NCBI GenBank assembly: GCA_032717465.1
Contig: CM064653.1
Coordinates: forward strand, 42,236,493-42,300,492
DNA from: Coenobita brevimanus
Lineage: Eukaryota > Arthropoda > Malacostraca > Decapoda > Coenobitidae
DNA: 64,000 nt
Direction: 5' to 3'
Part shown: one piece after another, positions 50,943 through 62,000 of the stretch
Position numbering within the stretch: the stretch's first letter is position 1
Layout: every line of letters starts with the position of its first letter
Translations under genes and position numbers: made by a program
Notes under the pieces: generated by a model
Seen by the model: only the letters and a program-made list of their open reading frames with translations
Databases searched by the model: none
What the model was told of the DNA's origin: nothing

Positions 50943-51319
50943 CTCCCACGCGAGGCTGGGGTCTTTGGCGTTGACGGTCCACTTGCCGAGGAATGGTCCA
51001 TATCTGGTGCCACGTGTGATGCTCTGCTTGGCCCACACGCCCATGCCCATCCCCGTGCTGGAGGGTCGTAGTTCCAGCTCCAGGGGCACGGCCGAGAGCT
51101 GCTGCGTGATGAACCTCTCGGCCGCGGCGCTCAGCTCGGCTGCCGCCCCTGCTGCGTTCATATTTAGGTCGTGGGCGTTGGCGTTCGTGGGCGTGGGTGA
51201 GCCGCGGTGGGCGTGCGGCGAGGACAGGCGCTCACGAGGGGAAACTGACCCGCCCTCGGAGTCGTTCTCGCTGAGGTCACACAGGTCACGGAAGGATCTG
51301 TCACCCTCCTCACCCGGGA
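50943..51319 (-). CDS. ham: internal coding exon of a hamlet/MECOM(PRDM3)/PRDM16-type PR-domain zinc-finger gene (partial gene)
   Basis: The exon reads 2 nt plus 125 codons with no stop. At its 5' end is a pyrimidine-rich acceptor (ttcttttccag, AG at 51320-51321 on the complement). At its 3' end is a consensus donor (gtgagt, GT at 50941-50942) in phase 0. The first ~78 residues are low-complexity, acidic then Ser/Pro/His/Ala-rich. The last ~47 match the start of a PR/SET domain: ELRPSS, GMGVWAKQ, RGTRYGPFLGK, then KDPSLAWE at the exon end. From knowledge of the family, MECOM and PRDM16 have FELRES, GLGIWTKRK, GEKFGPYVG, KDPSYGWE here, with an exon junction right after GWE. Family members are nuclear C2H2 transcription factors; fly hamlet controls neuronal and sensory-organ fate. 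The rest of the PR domain and the zinc fingers are not found in this window. An in-frame ATG (51159-51161) could serve as an alternative start. GC content is well above the flanks. Confident of a PRDM exon, less so of the exact orthologue. Confidence 0.78.
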
Positions 51320-51321
51320 CT

Positions 51322-51659
51322 GGAAAAGAACAAGAGAATGGGATTAACGGCGATAGTCCTTAATAAAGATTTAACCCATTTCTTTCCATGATAGGCCAGA
51401 CATTAACACAAGTTAGATCCATGATAATAAAACCATAGCAGCCTTATAGAGAATATCTGGACACTATTATTAGGATATTTTATTCGCAAAATACAGAATC
51501 ATTGAGAAAAATGAAGTGCACAAACTATGGAAACTAAGAGACTCGCTAATAAGGGGGCTGAACGTAGGAAAAAAAAATACAAATTGAGGTGCCGGTGAAG
51601 AGGCTATTGTATATCTAAATCTATTGGCAACTTGCAAACGACGCATATTCCTGGCCAGA
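51322..51659 (-). other. end of the intron upstream of the PR-domain exon
   Basis: AT-rich, terminating in a pyrimidine tract and AG. Confidence 0.55.
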
Positions 51660-51990
51660 CACCCGACGGGGCCTCAGGTTCTTTTATCTGCTAATGAGTG
51701 ACATCTCGGGTGGGGTGAACAATGAAGAGCAGCAAAAGCAGATGTGAAGCCCCCAGCCGGCCTCACACGCCAGGCGCTCGCCCCACACCTCTCCTGACGC
51801 GCCTCTGTCACCCCAGCACCCATCATCACACCAATTATCACATTCACCAGAAAATTAACCAGCAATTATAACCTCCTTAGCGAAGCGAGGAAGGCATAAT
51901 GCGCGTCATCTGGCGGGGCGCGAGGGAACCAGGGCCTCATTGTGCCACGCTCGACCCTCTCACGCCCTTTGTCTTAACGCCATTATGTTG
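51660..51990. promoter_or_regulatory. candidate regulatory block upstream of the PR-domain exon
   Basis: Repeat-free, with GCTAATGAG, CAATTATCAC, AAATTAACC, CAATTATAACC and GCATAATGCGCGTCAT, i.e. clustered homeodomain-core words in a GC-richer context. Inference only. Confidence 0.3.
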
Positions 51991-52055
51991 GGTCTACACG
52001 TGACGACCGGGGAAAGGGTAGGGGTTTAGGGGGAGAAAATAAGGTGATGGACAGG

Positions 52056-52400
52056 ATAAAGAAATAAGAGGAAAGATGGGTAAGATGAAGCATGATGAGG
52101 GAGGGAATAGGGATAGGGAGAAGAGAAAGCATGGGTAGAGTAAAGAAATGGGAGAGGTAGGTAAGATGAAGCTTGATGAGAGAGGGAATGAGTGTAGGAA
52201 ATAGAGTAAGGATGAGCAGAATAAAAGATATGATTGGAAAGAGGAGTAAGATGAAGCATGATACAAGAAGAAACGAGTGTAGGGAGAAGGGAAAGCATAG
52301 GCAGGATAAAGAAATGAGTGGAAATATAAATTAGTTGAAACATAATAAGAAAGGGAATGGGGGTGTAGAGTATGGGGAAGAAGGGGAGGTTTGAGTATTG
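52056..52400. repeat. ~85-bp purine-rich minisatellite, four copies
   Basis: Each unit has GATAAAGAAAT(A/G)AG, TAAGATGAAGC(A/T)TGAT, GGGAATG(A/G)GTGTAGG and GAAAGCAT(G/A)GGTAG. Confidence 0.85.
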
Positions 52401-52906
52401 TGTGAGGGACGATAAGCCAAATAAAAAACTGGGTAAAAAGAATGGAGTAGATAATAGGTGAGGAAAAAAATGATGGTCAGATTGATAAGCAGCTTAAAGA
52501 ATGAAGGGGAAGGCGATAGACAGATAAGAGGACGATAAGGATTGTGATATAATGGATGAAAAATTAAGGGATTTGAGTAAAGGCAGTAATCAGGGAGAAG
52601 GCAGTGGGTAGAATAGAAAGTGATAGGACACTATTCCTCTCACTTTCTGGGATGTTAGAAGAGGTGATGTGAAGGCGGGGAATGATTGGAGCTAAATAAC
52701 CGTCAAAATGGCGGCAACAAATGAATAACAGTAATACAGAAAAGAAAGAGCAAGATCAGTACTGAGAGAATAGGACTGATGATAAAGCAGGGACAGGTGG
52801 TGATGGTATAAATGATCAAGTAAATGTGATAAAAAGAAATATGGAGGAACATCTTTATAATAAGGTATTAATCTTTGACTTGTAATCTGATGGAGATTTT
52901 GTCACC

Positions 52907-52910
<4 letters not shown>
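52401..52910. other. A/G-rich sequence, no gene
   Basis: Decaying purine-rich continuation of the minisatellite to 52640, then unique. Confidence 0.5.

Positions 52911-52941
<31 letters not shown>
52911..52941. repeat. (TG)n microsatellite
   Basis: About 15 units. A short (GATA)n run follows at 53057-53074. Confidence 0.95.
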
Positions 52942-52943
<2 letters not shown>

Positions 52944-53219
52944 ATGTAAAAAAAGACTGAAAAAATGAAACGTTGAAAGGAAAAAAAAAAAATCTGCGTA
53001 GAAAACTTTAGTAGACGAATGAGCTCTCTGTAATTAAGCTAACAGGAGAAAATAGTAGATAGATAGATAGATTCTGGTAGGTAGATTGACGGATAAGTAG
53101 AGATAGATAGACAGATGAATGACGTGAAATTGCATACACTCCCGAATATAATGGAGAAAATTAAACCAGATATGAGAACAGATGAAGTGGGTTGGCGAAA
53201 CAGACGAGGTTTGGAGGCG

Positions 53220-53410
53220 AAAAAGAGAATCCCGTGAATGAGATGAGGCCGTACGCTCGTCCCTTTATCAGCGCGTGTAATTGGCTCTGTTTACCGTAAT
53301 TACGTATGTACAGACGAGCTGGGACGCGAGCACCAGATAATAGTGACTAATTAAGCCGGTAATTGACACCGGTGTGGGTAATAAGGACGATAACAGTGGT
53401 AATTTAAGAA
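53220..53410. promoter_or_regulatory. candidate regulatory block
   Basis: Repeat-free with GTGTAATTGGC, CCGTAATTACGTATG, GACTAATTAAGCC, GGTAATTGACACC and GATAA words. About 2 kb upstream of the PR-domain exon. Inference only. Confidence 0.3.
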
Positions 53411-53859
53411 GAGGTAAACACCATCACACATTTTTTTATTTTAATTGTATACCATTTTTCACGTCTGATTAGCTCCGTTTGTGTATGAATTACCCTGGAA
53501 TTAATACAGCTTTTTTTTCTAACACTATATCTGAATTTTTTTTTACCATAATTGAAGATGAAGGAACCTTGTATAACGAACTGTATATCAGACATTTCAC
53601 CTTTTTCTCTCTGTGTTCCTCGATGGTGCACATATGGCGTGGAATGACTCCGACAAAAAGATCTCCAAGAAAGCACTGTTTGCCCGCATTAAATCAGCCC
53701 CTTCTATCACGACACGTCACCCTCTCTCATATACTCCCATTCCTTGATTTTAGTAGTAGTTTTATCAGAAACCATTAGAGTACACATTTCACCTACACTC
53801 AGCCACTCGTGTGTTGTGTTGTATTGTGATTGTTTGTCATGTCAGCGTTAACGTCTGCA
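53411..53859. other. no recognised feature
   Basis: Unique AT-rich sequence. Confidence 0.5.
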
Positions 53860-54105
53860 GGATAAGAAGTCTCTCCTAAGCTGAATAAGCTCGTATAGTG
53901 ATAGGAAGCATACAGAGTAAGGAAGACGCCATTGTACTTGGGACTCAATAAACCACCTCCCCTGGATTCAAGAGATGGGGGGCTCCTCCTGTAATGAAGC
54001 AGGAAAAATAATAATAATAATAAGTGTGGCGATTCCTTTCTCATATTATTCTTGCTACCGCCAGCCTGTTTTTCTTTGGCTTAAGGAGTTCCCTCGTGTT
54101 GAAGG
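53860..54105. mobile_element. inverted pair of family A copies
   Basis: Plus copy 53860-53951: GAAGTCTCTCCTAAGCTGAA to CATTGTACTTGGGACTCAA. Minus copy about 54036-54105: ATTATTCTTGCTACCGCCAG, GCTTAAGGAGTTCCCTCG, TGTTGAAGGCG. An (AAT)n run separates them at 54006-54022. Confidence 0.55.
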
Positions 54106-54198
54106 CGACAACATCCAATATGCGTGGTTCTTATACTCGTATGCGTGTGGGTGTGCGTGGATTGTGAAGGGGGTGTTATCTTACGTGCGTGGTTGTAT

Positions 54199-54199
54199 T

Positions 54200-54254
<55 letters not shown>
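54199..54254. repeat. (GT)n microsatellite flanked by a diverged direct repeat
   Basis: Flanks 54110-54190 and 54265-54325 share TG(C/T)GTGG(T/C)T(C/G)TTAT, GTGTGGGTGTGCGTGG. Confidence 0.9.
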
Positions 54255-54255
<1 letters not shown>

Positions 54256-54425
54256 CGAAGGGAGTAATATCTAATGTACGTGGCTGTTATGCGTGTAGGC
54301 GTGTGGGTGTGCGTGGGTGGCATTGTGGTGCCGTGGTGCACACTGCCGCACACTTTGTTACGCTAATCACCCTCTGCCACTCTCACTGGGGGGCGCTACC
54401 CTTGTCATGACCTTATTGCTGCTGA

Positions 54426-54427
<2 letters not shown>

Positions 54428-54472
<45 letters not shown>
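54428..54472. repeat. (AG)n microsatellite
   Basis: About 22 units. Confidence 0.97.
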
Positions 54473-54478
<6 letters not shown>

Positions 54479-54659
54479 GATATGATAGTGAGTTGCGTGT
54501 GTGAATAAGAGAATGTCGCAGGATTTTGGAAGATGAAGTTTAGCAGCGTGTTCGAAAAGAAGATAATGCATTTAGATATGGCGTACAGATGTGAAAGGTT
54601 AAAAGTGGGGATGTCTGATTTATTGTATTTGAGATGTAAACTGTAGGGATATTTTTTTA

Positions 54660-55040
54660 TAGTGGGTGTTAGGTGTAGTAGTGTAATGAGAGTGTATGTG
54701 TGCGAGAGGTGTGCAATGTATGGTGTGTATAGGGTGTGACAGTGTCGTGATTTGTGTGTATTTTAGCAGTGTAAAGTTGTCTGAGGTGCGGGAGTGTGTG
54801 GTGTGTGTGTGTTAGGTGTAGCAGTGTCAGGTGTGGTGCGTGTGAGATGAGACTGTGGTGTGTAGTAGGTGTAGCAGTGTAAGGTGTGTTGTATGTGAGG
54901 TGTGACTGTTTAGGTGTGTGTGAGATGTGCCAGTGTGCGGTGTGTGTTAGGTGTAGCAGTGTAAGATGTTGTTTGTGTTGGGTGTAGCTGTATAAGGTTT
55001 GGTGTGTGTTGGGTGTAAGATGTGAAGTGTATGACGTGTG
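54660..55040. repeat. degenerate GTGTAGCAGTGTAAGGTG tandem repeat
   Basis: GT-rich units of 30-40 bp with TTAGGTGTAGCAGTGT recurring about seven times. Confidence 0.75.
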
Positions 55041-55288
55041 ACAATTGTAACGAGATGTGGCAGTTAATGATCTAATACTGCACAGCTACCTATTCTCTGT
55101 GTAATTTGGACAGCAGTACGGTCTTATTTTCATGAACGTACCATAGTTCTGAGGCGGGATTTCGGTATATGGTAGTGTGATTGAATAAAGTAGGGTAAAG
55201 TTTAGGGTATGGATCACTGTCAACCACTACAGCGATCCATTATCAGTGATTAATGATTATATTATGCATAACTCGCTGAGGACGAAGG

Positions 55289-55407
<119 letters not shown>

Positions 55408-55589
55408 GTACGCCATGAAAACATATACACGACTTACAGACACATGTACACAAAACACACCCATTTCCTCACACGCAGATACGCACACAGGTACACACAC
55501 AAACACCATCACCTCCCCGACCAAACAAGAGGATCCTAAAATGGGTCAAAATGAGTGTGAGTGGTGATAGCCTGGGTTGGGCAAGGAAG

Positions 55590-56085
55590 TGGTTGGTGGT
55601 GGTAGTTGTGGTAGATGGAGAATGGTGGTAGTTGTGGTTAAGTATGGAGGATGGTGGTAGTTGTGGTAGATGGAGATTGGTGGTAGTTGTGGCTGAAAAT
55701 GGTGGATGGTGGTAGTTGTGGTGTTGGTAGTGTTGAGGGTGTGCTAAGTACAGTGATGGAGTATTATAGTAGTTGTTAAAATTATAATGATGGGTTAAAA
55801 TATTTGGTGTGGTATTAATGGTGAGAGTGTGATGATAGTAGTGGTGAGGAATGTGATGATAGTTTTGGTGTGGGAATTAATGATGATAGTTGTGATAGTA
55901 GGAAAGACGGATGATGGATGTGGTGACGCTGCGCTAGTAATAAGAAATGAATTACTGTGATGGTTTTTGTGGTAGGTGAGTGTGGTAGTGGTGATGGTGG
56001 GTAGGTGAGAGTTTGGTAGTGGTGATGGAGAATTACGATGACTGTGTAGAGCAGTGATGAAGGTGGAATATGTTGATGGTTATAC
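55590..56085. repeat. TGGTGGTAGTTGTGG minisatellite
   Basis: ATGG(A/T)GGTAGTTGTGG units every ~28-35 bp to 55725, then increasingly diverged GTGATGAT-type repeats. Confidence 0.8.
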
Positions 56086-56146
56086 TTTACTTCGTCCACC
56101 TTAACATGGTGAAGATTTACGTCCTTTTGCAGCTTATTGCCCGTAG

Positions 56147-56215
56147 CTCATTGGCAGAATACGACAGTCCTGCGGCTCTACGTCCTGTGTTTAACTGTTT
56201 CTCTTCGTGACTATA
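56147..56215 (+). mobile_element. degenerate tRNA-like sequence (SINE head or tRNA pseudogene)
   Basis: GTAGCTCATTGGCAGAAT (about 56152-56169) is a good A-box match. ACAGTCCTGCGGCTCTACGT follows, and GTGTTTAACTG lies where a B box would be. The B box is eroded; no body repeat is recognised. Confidence 0.4.
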
Positions 56216-56329
56216 ACCATATTCTTTTGTTAATAATATGTACAGCTCTGCATTTAAGAAAGTGATGGGTAGAGTATAGTAGTTGAGGTGGTATGGTTAG
56301 ATTATGGTGATTGTTATGGTGATGAGGAT

Positions 56330-56380
56330 GGGTTATGACGACTGTGGTGGTGGTGGTGGTGGTGGTGATGGTGATGGTGT
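56330..56380. repeat. (GGT)n-type triplet repeat
   Basis: GTGGTGGTGGTGGTG followed by GATGGTGATGG. Confidence 0.85.
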
Positions 56381-56469
56381 GGGTATTTAGCCGAGACCAC
56401 TCACTCCACCTTGTTTACCTGGCCCGCGGCTGTGTAACGACGTGCCCCCTCCCCTGCCTCACCACCCCA

Positions 56470-56960
56470 CCCCGAGCCCCGACCCTCACCACTCATCCTC
56501 TAGCCTTCACCACTCATCCTCCAACCATCATCACTCATCTTCCAGCCATCACCACTCACCTTCACCACTCACCTTTCATCTTCACCTCTCATGCTGTAGC
56601 TTCGTCGTTCCTTTCGTCTTCACAGATTTCATTTCTTTATATGTATCCTTCTCATCCTTAACCTCATCGTTCACTTTCGTCTTTACAGGTTTCTTTTCCT
56701 TTTGTAGGCATCTTTAATCCTTATCATTCACCCTCACCATTCACCTTTAGTTCGCTTTCGTCCTTATAGTTTATCCGTATATTCATTCATTCACCATCAT
56801 ACCTAATCCTAGATACTCATCCTCATCATACATCCGTCCTAGGTATTCATCCTCATCATCCTGTACATCCTTCATTGTCTCCACTCACCAATCATTCATT
56901 TGTCACTCATCCTTGCCACTCACCTGCATCATTCACGCTGCAGCCGCACTACTCATTACT
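56470..56960. repeat. TTCACCACTCATCCTC minisatellite
   Basis: Near-regular 20-28-bp units to 56600, then diverged CATTCAC(C/T)(A/T)TC units to about 56960. Confidence 0.75.
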
Positions 56961-57766
56961 TGTCCTCTAGGCTCTTTCACATCATTAAACTTTACAGAAA
57001 CTTATCTTCTTACACTAACAATACTCTTTGACATTATCCATAACTCCCTTACTTTACATATCTCCTTCCTTTAAGTGATGGCGACTGCGAGTATCATCCA
57101 CTCACTTGAGGTCGTGCTGCCTACTTCTTCCTCCCTCATTCTCATTCTGTCTGTGTCTGTCCCTATTAACTGGATGGAGAGACACATGCGGGGTCCATCC
57201 AGGAACAAACCACCACACTATTCCCCATGCCTCGCTCTGGTGAGATGCTGTCAGCTTCAAGGGAGCATCGGTTCACTGCACTGGACAACTGTGCAGGGAC
57301 AGTTGTTTGCCAGCGGTTGATGGGTCTACTCGACGAGACAGAATGAGGCTGATCAGCAACAACCAATATATATATTTCCTTCCAATCCCATCATCATCTA
57401 TACCACACTGTCACCACCATCTGCACCACTAGCACCATGAACACAATGTGATGTCATCGCATCCATCGACGTTTGCACTGCATCATTACCATCATCAGCT
57501 ACTGCACACCTCACCATCATATTTGCAAGAAACGATCATTCCCCTTCACCACACCCCCTCCCCTCGCTCACCCATGATGCTAGGGGCGACGAGGGGTGAG
57601 AGAAAATCAATTAATGACCATTACCCCAACTCTTAACATCTCCCACTCTTCAATTTGCTCCTTTGACGCGAAGCGCAGGAGGGATGGTAATAGCGGATAA
57701 AGGAGAGGTTGAGGGAAAGAAGAAGGATGGTGAAGGGAAGAGGGATATTAGACTTGGTACAGATTA
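56961..57766. other. no gene recognised
   Basis: Unique sequence with CATCATC-rich patches; overlapping short frames at 57075-57366 have no motif. Confidence 0.45.
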
Positions 57767-58000
57767 ATCCCTTCTCTCGCAAGAATTAGTTTATATTTTA
57801 TACGTAATTTATATTTTATTCTTGCTATCTCCAGACGATTTTATTAAGTATAGAGCAGGTTTCTAATGCTCGCGAGGGAGATACAGTCATCATTAACCCA
57901 TTCAATACCAGATATCTTTCAGTACAGTCGTTTTAGTAAATCGTCTGGAAGCATCAGAAATATAAGAAAAAAAAAATACATTCGTGGGATAATGGGGTTC
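57767..58000. mobile_element. inverted pair of family A copies
   Basis: Minus copy 57767-57880 with TTTTATTCTTGCTATCTCCA, GACGATTTTATTAAGTATAG. Plus copy 57893-58000 from TTAACCCATTCAATACCAGA through AAATCGTCTGGAAGCATCAG to ATTCGTGGGATAATGGGGTT. Confidence 0.6.
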
Positions 58001-58183
58001 AGAGTGAGATATGCGGAAAAAATCTTGAAATAAATTGACTCTTATACGTGATGCTCCTTCAGGCAGAATATTCAAGGTGTGACATTATCCCTCAGTTGCC
58101 CGACGCTGCATGATGTGAGGGGTGGTCTTGACAAATGAGTGGCCAGGCACATGTTCCTTCGCCCAAGACACACACGGTGCCCA

Positions 58184-58189
<6 letters not shown>

Positions 58190-58233
<44 letters not shown>
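58190..58233. repeat. (TG)n-(AG)n compound microsatellite
   Basis: TG to 58218, then AG. Confidence 0.97.
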
Positions 58234-58489
58234 TCAGTGAATTGTTTTGTGTGCCTACTTAGAAACTAATATCGTTATACTGTACGTTAGATTACCTCAA
58301 CCCACCTTTCAATGGGAAGAAGAGGCTGGATGATGATGATGATGAATACTCGTTCATTATCTTACATACTGAGAGAGAGAAAGAGAGAGATGGAGAGAGA
58401 GGAAAGGAGAGGGGGAGACAACAGGCTGTACGTGCCCATGAAGACCCAGGTGTTGACAGAGCGAGAGGGGCCACGTCCAGCCTACCCCC

Positions 58490-58603
<114 letters not shown>

Positions 58604-58685
58604 TTCCCACTTTCTTCTTATCACTCTTGCCTCCTTTCCGTAATCACTCCAGTCTGTCTCTCCCTCACTTTCAACCTGGCCACAA

Positions 58686-58686
<1 letters not shown>

Positions 58687-58730
<44 letters not shown>
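58687..58730. repeat. (CT)n microsatellite
   Basis: About 22 units. Confidence 0.97.
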
Positions 58731-58733
<3 letters not shown>

Positions 58734-58917
58734 ACAGTAACATCATCTCTCTCCTTCCCCAACCCCCAAGTCACTTTCTCTCTCTTTTTTTTCTTCTTCT
58801 TTATATGCTGTCTCTCTCACTCTCTCCTTTGCCCCCTTCCTCCTGTCTCTGTTTATCTTAATATCCTTATCGTCTTTTAATCGTGTTTTCCCACTTCTTA
58901 ATCTTATCGCCCTGGAT

Positions 58918-58919
<2 letters not shown>

Positions 58920-58967
<48 letters not shown>
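58920..58967. repeat. (CT)n microsatellite
   Basis: About 24 units. Confidence 0.97.
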
Positions 58968-58968
<1 letters not shown>

Positions 58969-59198
58969 GTGCCTCATTTACTTGTTACCTTTTAGTCTGT
59001 TTTCGTTTTTCGCAGTTCTTTATCTTTTCGACTTTAATTTTTCTGTGCCTTCTGTTTCACTTTGTATCCCTGGGACATATATTTGCAAGGATAGGACACT
59101 TTATGCCAATTTTCTTTTCTAGTTTATTTGTGTGTATGAGCGTAATTTTGTATGAATTAATGCAAAGACTGTAGATAATTAAGATAAATATAAGTAAC

Positions 59199-59283
59199 GT
59201 CGTCGTCATCATCACCATCATCATTATCATCATTATCATCATCACTTGTGTCATCATCATCATCATCACCATTATCATCATCT
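59199..59283. repeat. (ATC)n triplet repeat, imperfect
   Basis: GTCGTCGTCATCATCACC then CATCATTATCATCATC units; reads as poly-Met/Ile on the other strand. Confidence 0.9.
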
Positions 59284-59525
59284 TAATCCCTCAAAAACGG
59301 GGAAGGTATGATCCAGGAATAGGAGAAAAGAGAATAAATGTAGGACGTCTTTCCGCTTAATGTGGAATGTCTCATATTACAGTATTTAATCAAGGGTATA
59401 ATTTTGATACATTATCCAAAATACATTGATAAGCATAGCACAGAAGGAAACAATAAAGTGTTGTTTGGAAACTATGTTGTTGAAAAAGAGAGAGGTTTTT
59501 GATGTGGTCTGCAAATTTTATCAGC

Positions 59526-59562
59526 CAAAAAAAAAAAAAAAAAAAAAAAAATAAAAAAAAAA
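59526..59562. repeat. poly(A) tract
   Basis: 25 A, one T, ten A; no retrocopy recognised upstream. Confidence 0.9.
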
Positions 59563-59702
59563 CTAGGGAACATACCCCTTCAGACCGGTGACGCGTTTTA
59601 CATTTTGTTTTTGCGAAATTCAAATGCTCTTTTTTTTTTTTTTTAGGGAAAGAAATTAGATGGTGAGGAGGTTAATGGCGGTTGTTCTTTATCCCACCAC
59701 TA

Positions 59703-59787
59703 CATAGAATTTCCCCAAGCTAACAAAATCGTCTGGATGTAGGAAGGATAAAATAAAGCAGCTCGTCATCGGACTGAAGGGGTTAAC
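59703..59787 (+). mobile_element. family A MITE copy
   Basis: CCCCAAGCTAACAAAATCGT then CTGGATGTAGGAAGGATAAAA; right end TCATCGGACTGAAGGGGTTA. This copy has one of the best-preserved right ends. Confidence 0.65.
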
Positions 59788-59959
59788 ATTGAAACAGTTT
59801 AAGTCTAAAGGAAATTCGGTCTACTGTCTACCGGCTCCCCCCGCCCCCCCCATCTCTCATCGTCTCAGTTCCTTATCATCTTCTTATCTGTTCTCCTCAC
59901 CTGTCTGTCTCCCCATCACTCCTTGGCTTGTCTCACCTTAATTCCTTTATTTTTATTTT

Positions 59960-60127
59960 TTCCAACTTCCCTCAGACGATCTTATTCAGCTCAAGAAGGT
60001 CCTCTAAGCAAGGAAATAAAAACCGTTTCCATCATCCTCCGTATACCAAGATGATGTTTATGTTTCATTGCTGCTACCGTTAGACGATTTTTTTCGAGAA
60101 GTGTCTCGGATATTGGAAGTGTTAACC
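59960..60127 (-). mobile_element. two family A copies, minus orientation
   Basis: CCCTCAGACGATCTTATTCA then GCTCAAGAAGGTCCTCTAAG (59970-60010); and TTTCATTGCTGCTACCGTTA then GACGATTTTTTTCGAG (60061-60097), ending near GGAAGTGTTAACC. Confidence 0.55.
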
Positions 60128-60385
60128 AGATAGTATCCATTTGTAGTTGCCTGTGCGTCCGTCTTAGTCCATGGACCATCCTGAAGTGTACATTAATTCA
60201 GTGGTCTTATAGCCACGTGGAGAATTTTACTGATTATCATACCTTTTATCAGTGTCACTAAGGTAGTTTGTGAGATGGGAGTGCTTGGAGAAGAAAGAAT
60301 TGTCTGAGAATCAGGTACAGGTAGAAGGATGTGGAGTAGACGAAGGATGCTGCGACAGGAAAGAGTGAGAAATTGATTGATAGGA

Positions 60386-60416
<31 letters not shown>

Positions 60417-60471
60417 GCTTAACCTGCCAGTCACAGTCGCAACCGATATGATTTCATTCTTACCTTTCCTT
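60128..60471. other. no recognised feature
   Basis: Unique; (GA)n at 60387-60412. Confidence 0.5.
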
Positions 60472-60516
60472 ATTACCTCCACCAAGGAGGTAATGTTTTT
60501 GCCGGCGTTGGTTTAC
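60472..60516 (+). repeat. short hairpin-bearing interspersed element
   Basis: ATTACCTCC (60472-60480) and GGAGGTAAT (60486-60494) form a perfect 9-bp hairpin around ACCAA, followed by GTTTTTGCCGGCGTTGGTTT. I recall closely similar sequence (CCTCCGCCAAGGAGGTTATGTTTTC type) dispersed in many marine animal genomes. This copy is truncated after about 45 bp. Confidence 0.5.
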
Positions 60517-61011
60517 CTTTCATTATTCATTTTGCTTTCTGTAAATAATTCCACGCACAACAGACCTTATTCCATCTTCTGTTTTCCATCAGGAACTGTA
60601 ATCATGATCATGTAAAGTCTTGCATCGACCTAGAATTAAGGTACAGGCATTACAGCGATCACACTTTCTTAAACTCGTTCACTTCGCATGGTGTCTTTAG
60701 CTGAAAATAATAGTTCGGGGATTACAGTAGAATAAAAAAAAAAAAGGAAAAAGAAGAAATACGGTGCGGAGGAATTCATAGAGACTGACTGCGCCATATT
60801 CGCTACCAGAGATCTATAATTAAGTGAACAAAAGTCCTTGGCAGCAGCATTTATAACATAGAGTCCTAGCGCTGAAGAGGATAGTTTATTTTAATTTTTC
60901 ACTGTCAGAGATATATTCGAAAGTAAATAAAAACTTCTAGCGCTGACAGAAAATAAATAAAGAAATAAAGATTACTTGGTTATCATGCTACAGAAGGGAT
61001 GGATGAGCCTC
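60517..61011. other. no recognised feature
   Basis: AT-rich unique sequence with poly(A) near 60736. Confidence 0.5.
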
Positions 61012-61115
61012 AACACCTTTCAGTTCGGTACGTTGAGTTTCCCTGATGTTGTACAAAATCATCTGGTGGCAACAGGAATAAAATATACAGAAGACGTGAC
61101 ATCAAGGAGGGTGTA
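61012..61115 (+). mobile_element. family A MITE copy
   Basis: CACCTTTCAGTTCGGTACGT, then ACAAAATCATCTGGTGGCAA and CAGGAATAAAATATACAG, ending near AAGGAGGGTGTAA. Confidence 0.55.
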
Positions 61116-61242
61116 AGTGTTCTAGTGTGGCGGGTAGGCGGTGAAGGTAAAACAGTGGCGTGTGTGGAGGTGAATGAATGGAGTTGGCCTGGGGTGATTG
61201 ATTCCTCGGGTCACGATTGTATTACTACTGCTACCATGAGAA

Positions 61243-62000
61243 AGTGGGAGGGGGAGGGGGAGGGGGGAGGAGGGGAGAGAGGAAGGGGGGAGGAGTGAAG
61301 AGGAGAGAGAGAAAGGGGGAAGGAGGGACGAGAAGAGAAAGAAAGGGGGGGAGGAGAGGGAAGTGGGCAAAGAAAGTAGAGAGGGGAACAGGGAGGGAGG
61401 AAACGTAGAAGAGGGAAGAATGGTGTAAGGGGGACGGAGGAAGAAAGGAGTGAGGAAACAGAGGGAGAAGAGGGCATAAGGGAGCGAAGGGAAAGAATAT
61501 GGAAAACGAGAGGGATGGAAGGAAGAGGGCGGGAGGGGGTTGGAGATGAGGTAGAAAGGAAGAGGTAGGAATCAAGGAAAAAACAGGAAAAGATAAAATA
61601 CAAGTAGGTAAGATGGGGGAGGGAAGGGGGAGGAAAAAGAGACAGGGCAGGCATGGGGATAAGGGAGAAAGAAAAGTAAAAGGTAAGAACAGAATGAAGT
61701 AAGCATGGAGAATATCGAGATCATAGAGGTAGTCGAGATAATGAGAAGTTGAGAGGGAGGAGGGGAGTGCGGAGTGAAGGAAAGGAAGTGAGGAAAGAGT
61801 GGGGGAGAAGAGGAAGCGGAAGGGAAGGGGAGCTGAAAGAAGAGAATTGAGGGAATGGAGGGATAGATGGAAGAAAAGAGAGGGAGAGTAACGAACAAAG
61901 ATAAGTTATGGAGATAGGAAGAGAGGAGGTGAGAGAAGGAAGCAGGAAGAGAAGAGGAGAGGGAAATGAATGTGAAGAGAGAGAGAGAGAGGCATACTCC
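61243..62000. repeat. long polypurine tract
   Basis: About 750 bp of A/G-rich DNA, GGGGGAGGGGGAGGGGGGAG at its left edge and (GA)n at its right. Confidence 0.85.

Noticed and set aside
57075..57366. Overlapping short frames on both strands
   Set aside because: No homology recognised, no splice sites, and both strands open by chance.
59526..59562. Poly(A) tail of a processed pseudogene
   Set aside because: No coding or repeat similarity in the DNA immediately upstream on either strand.
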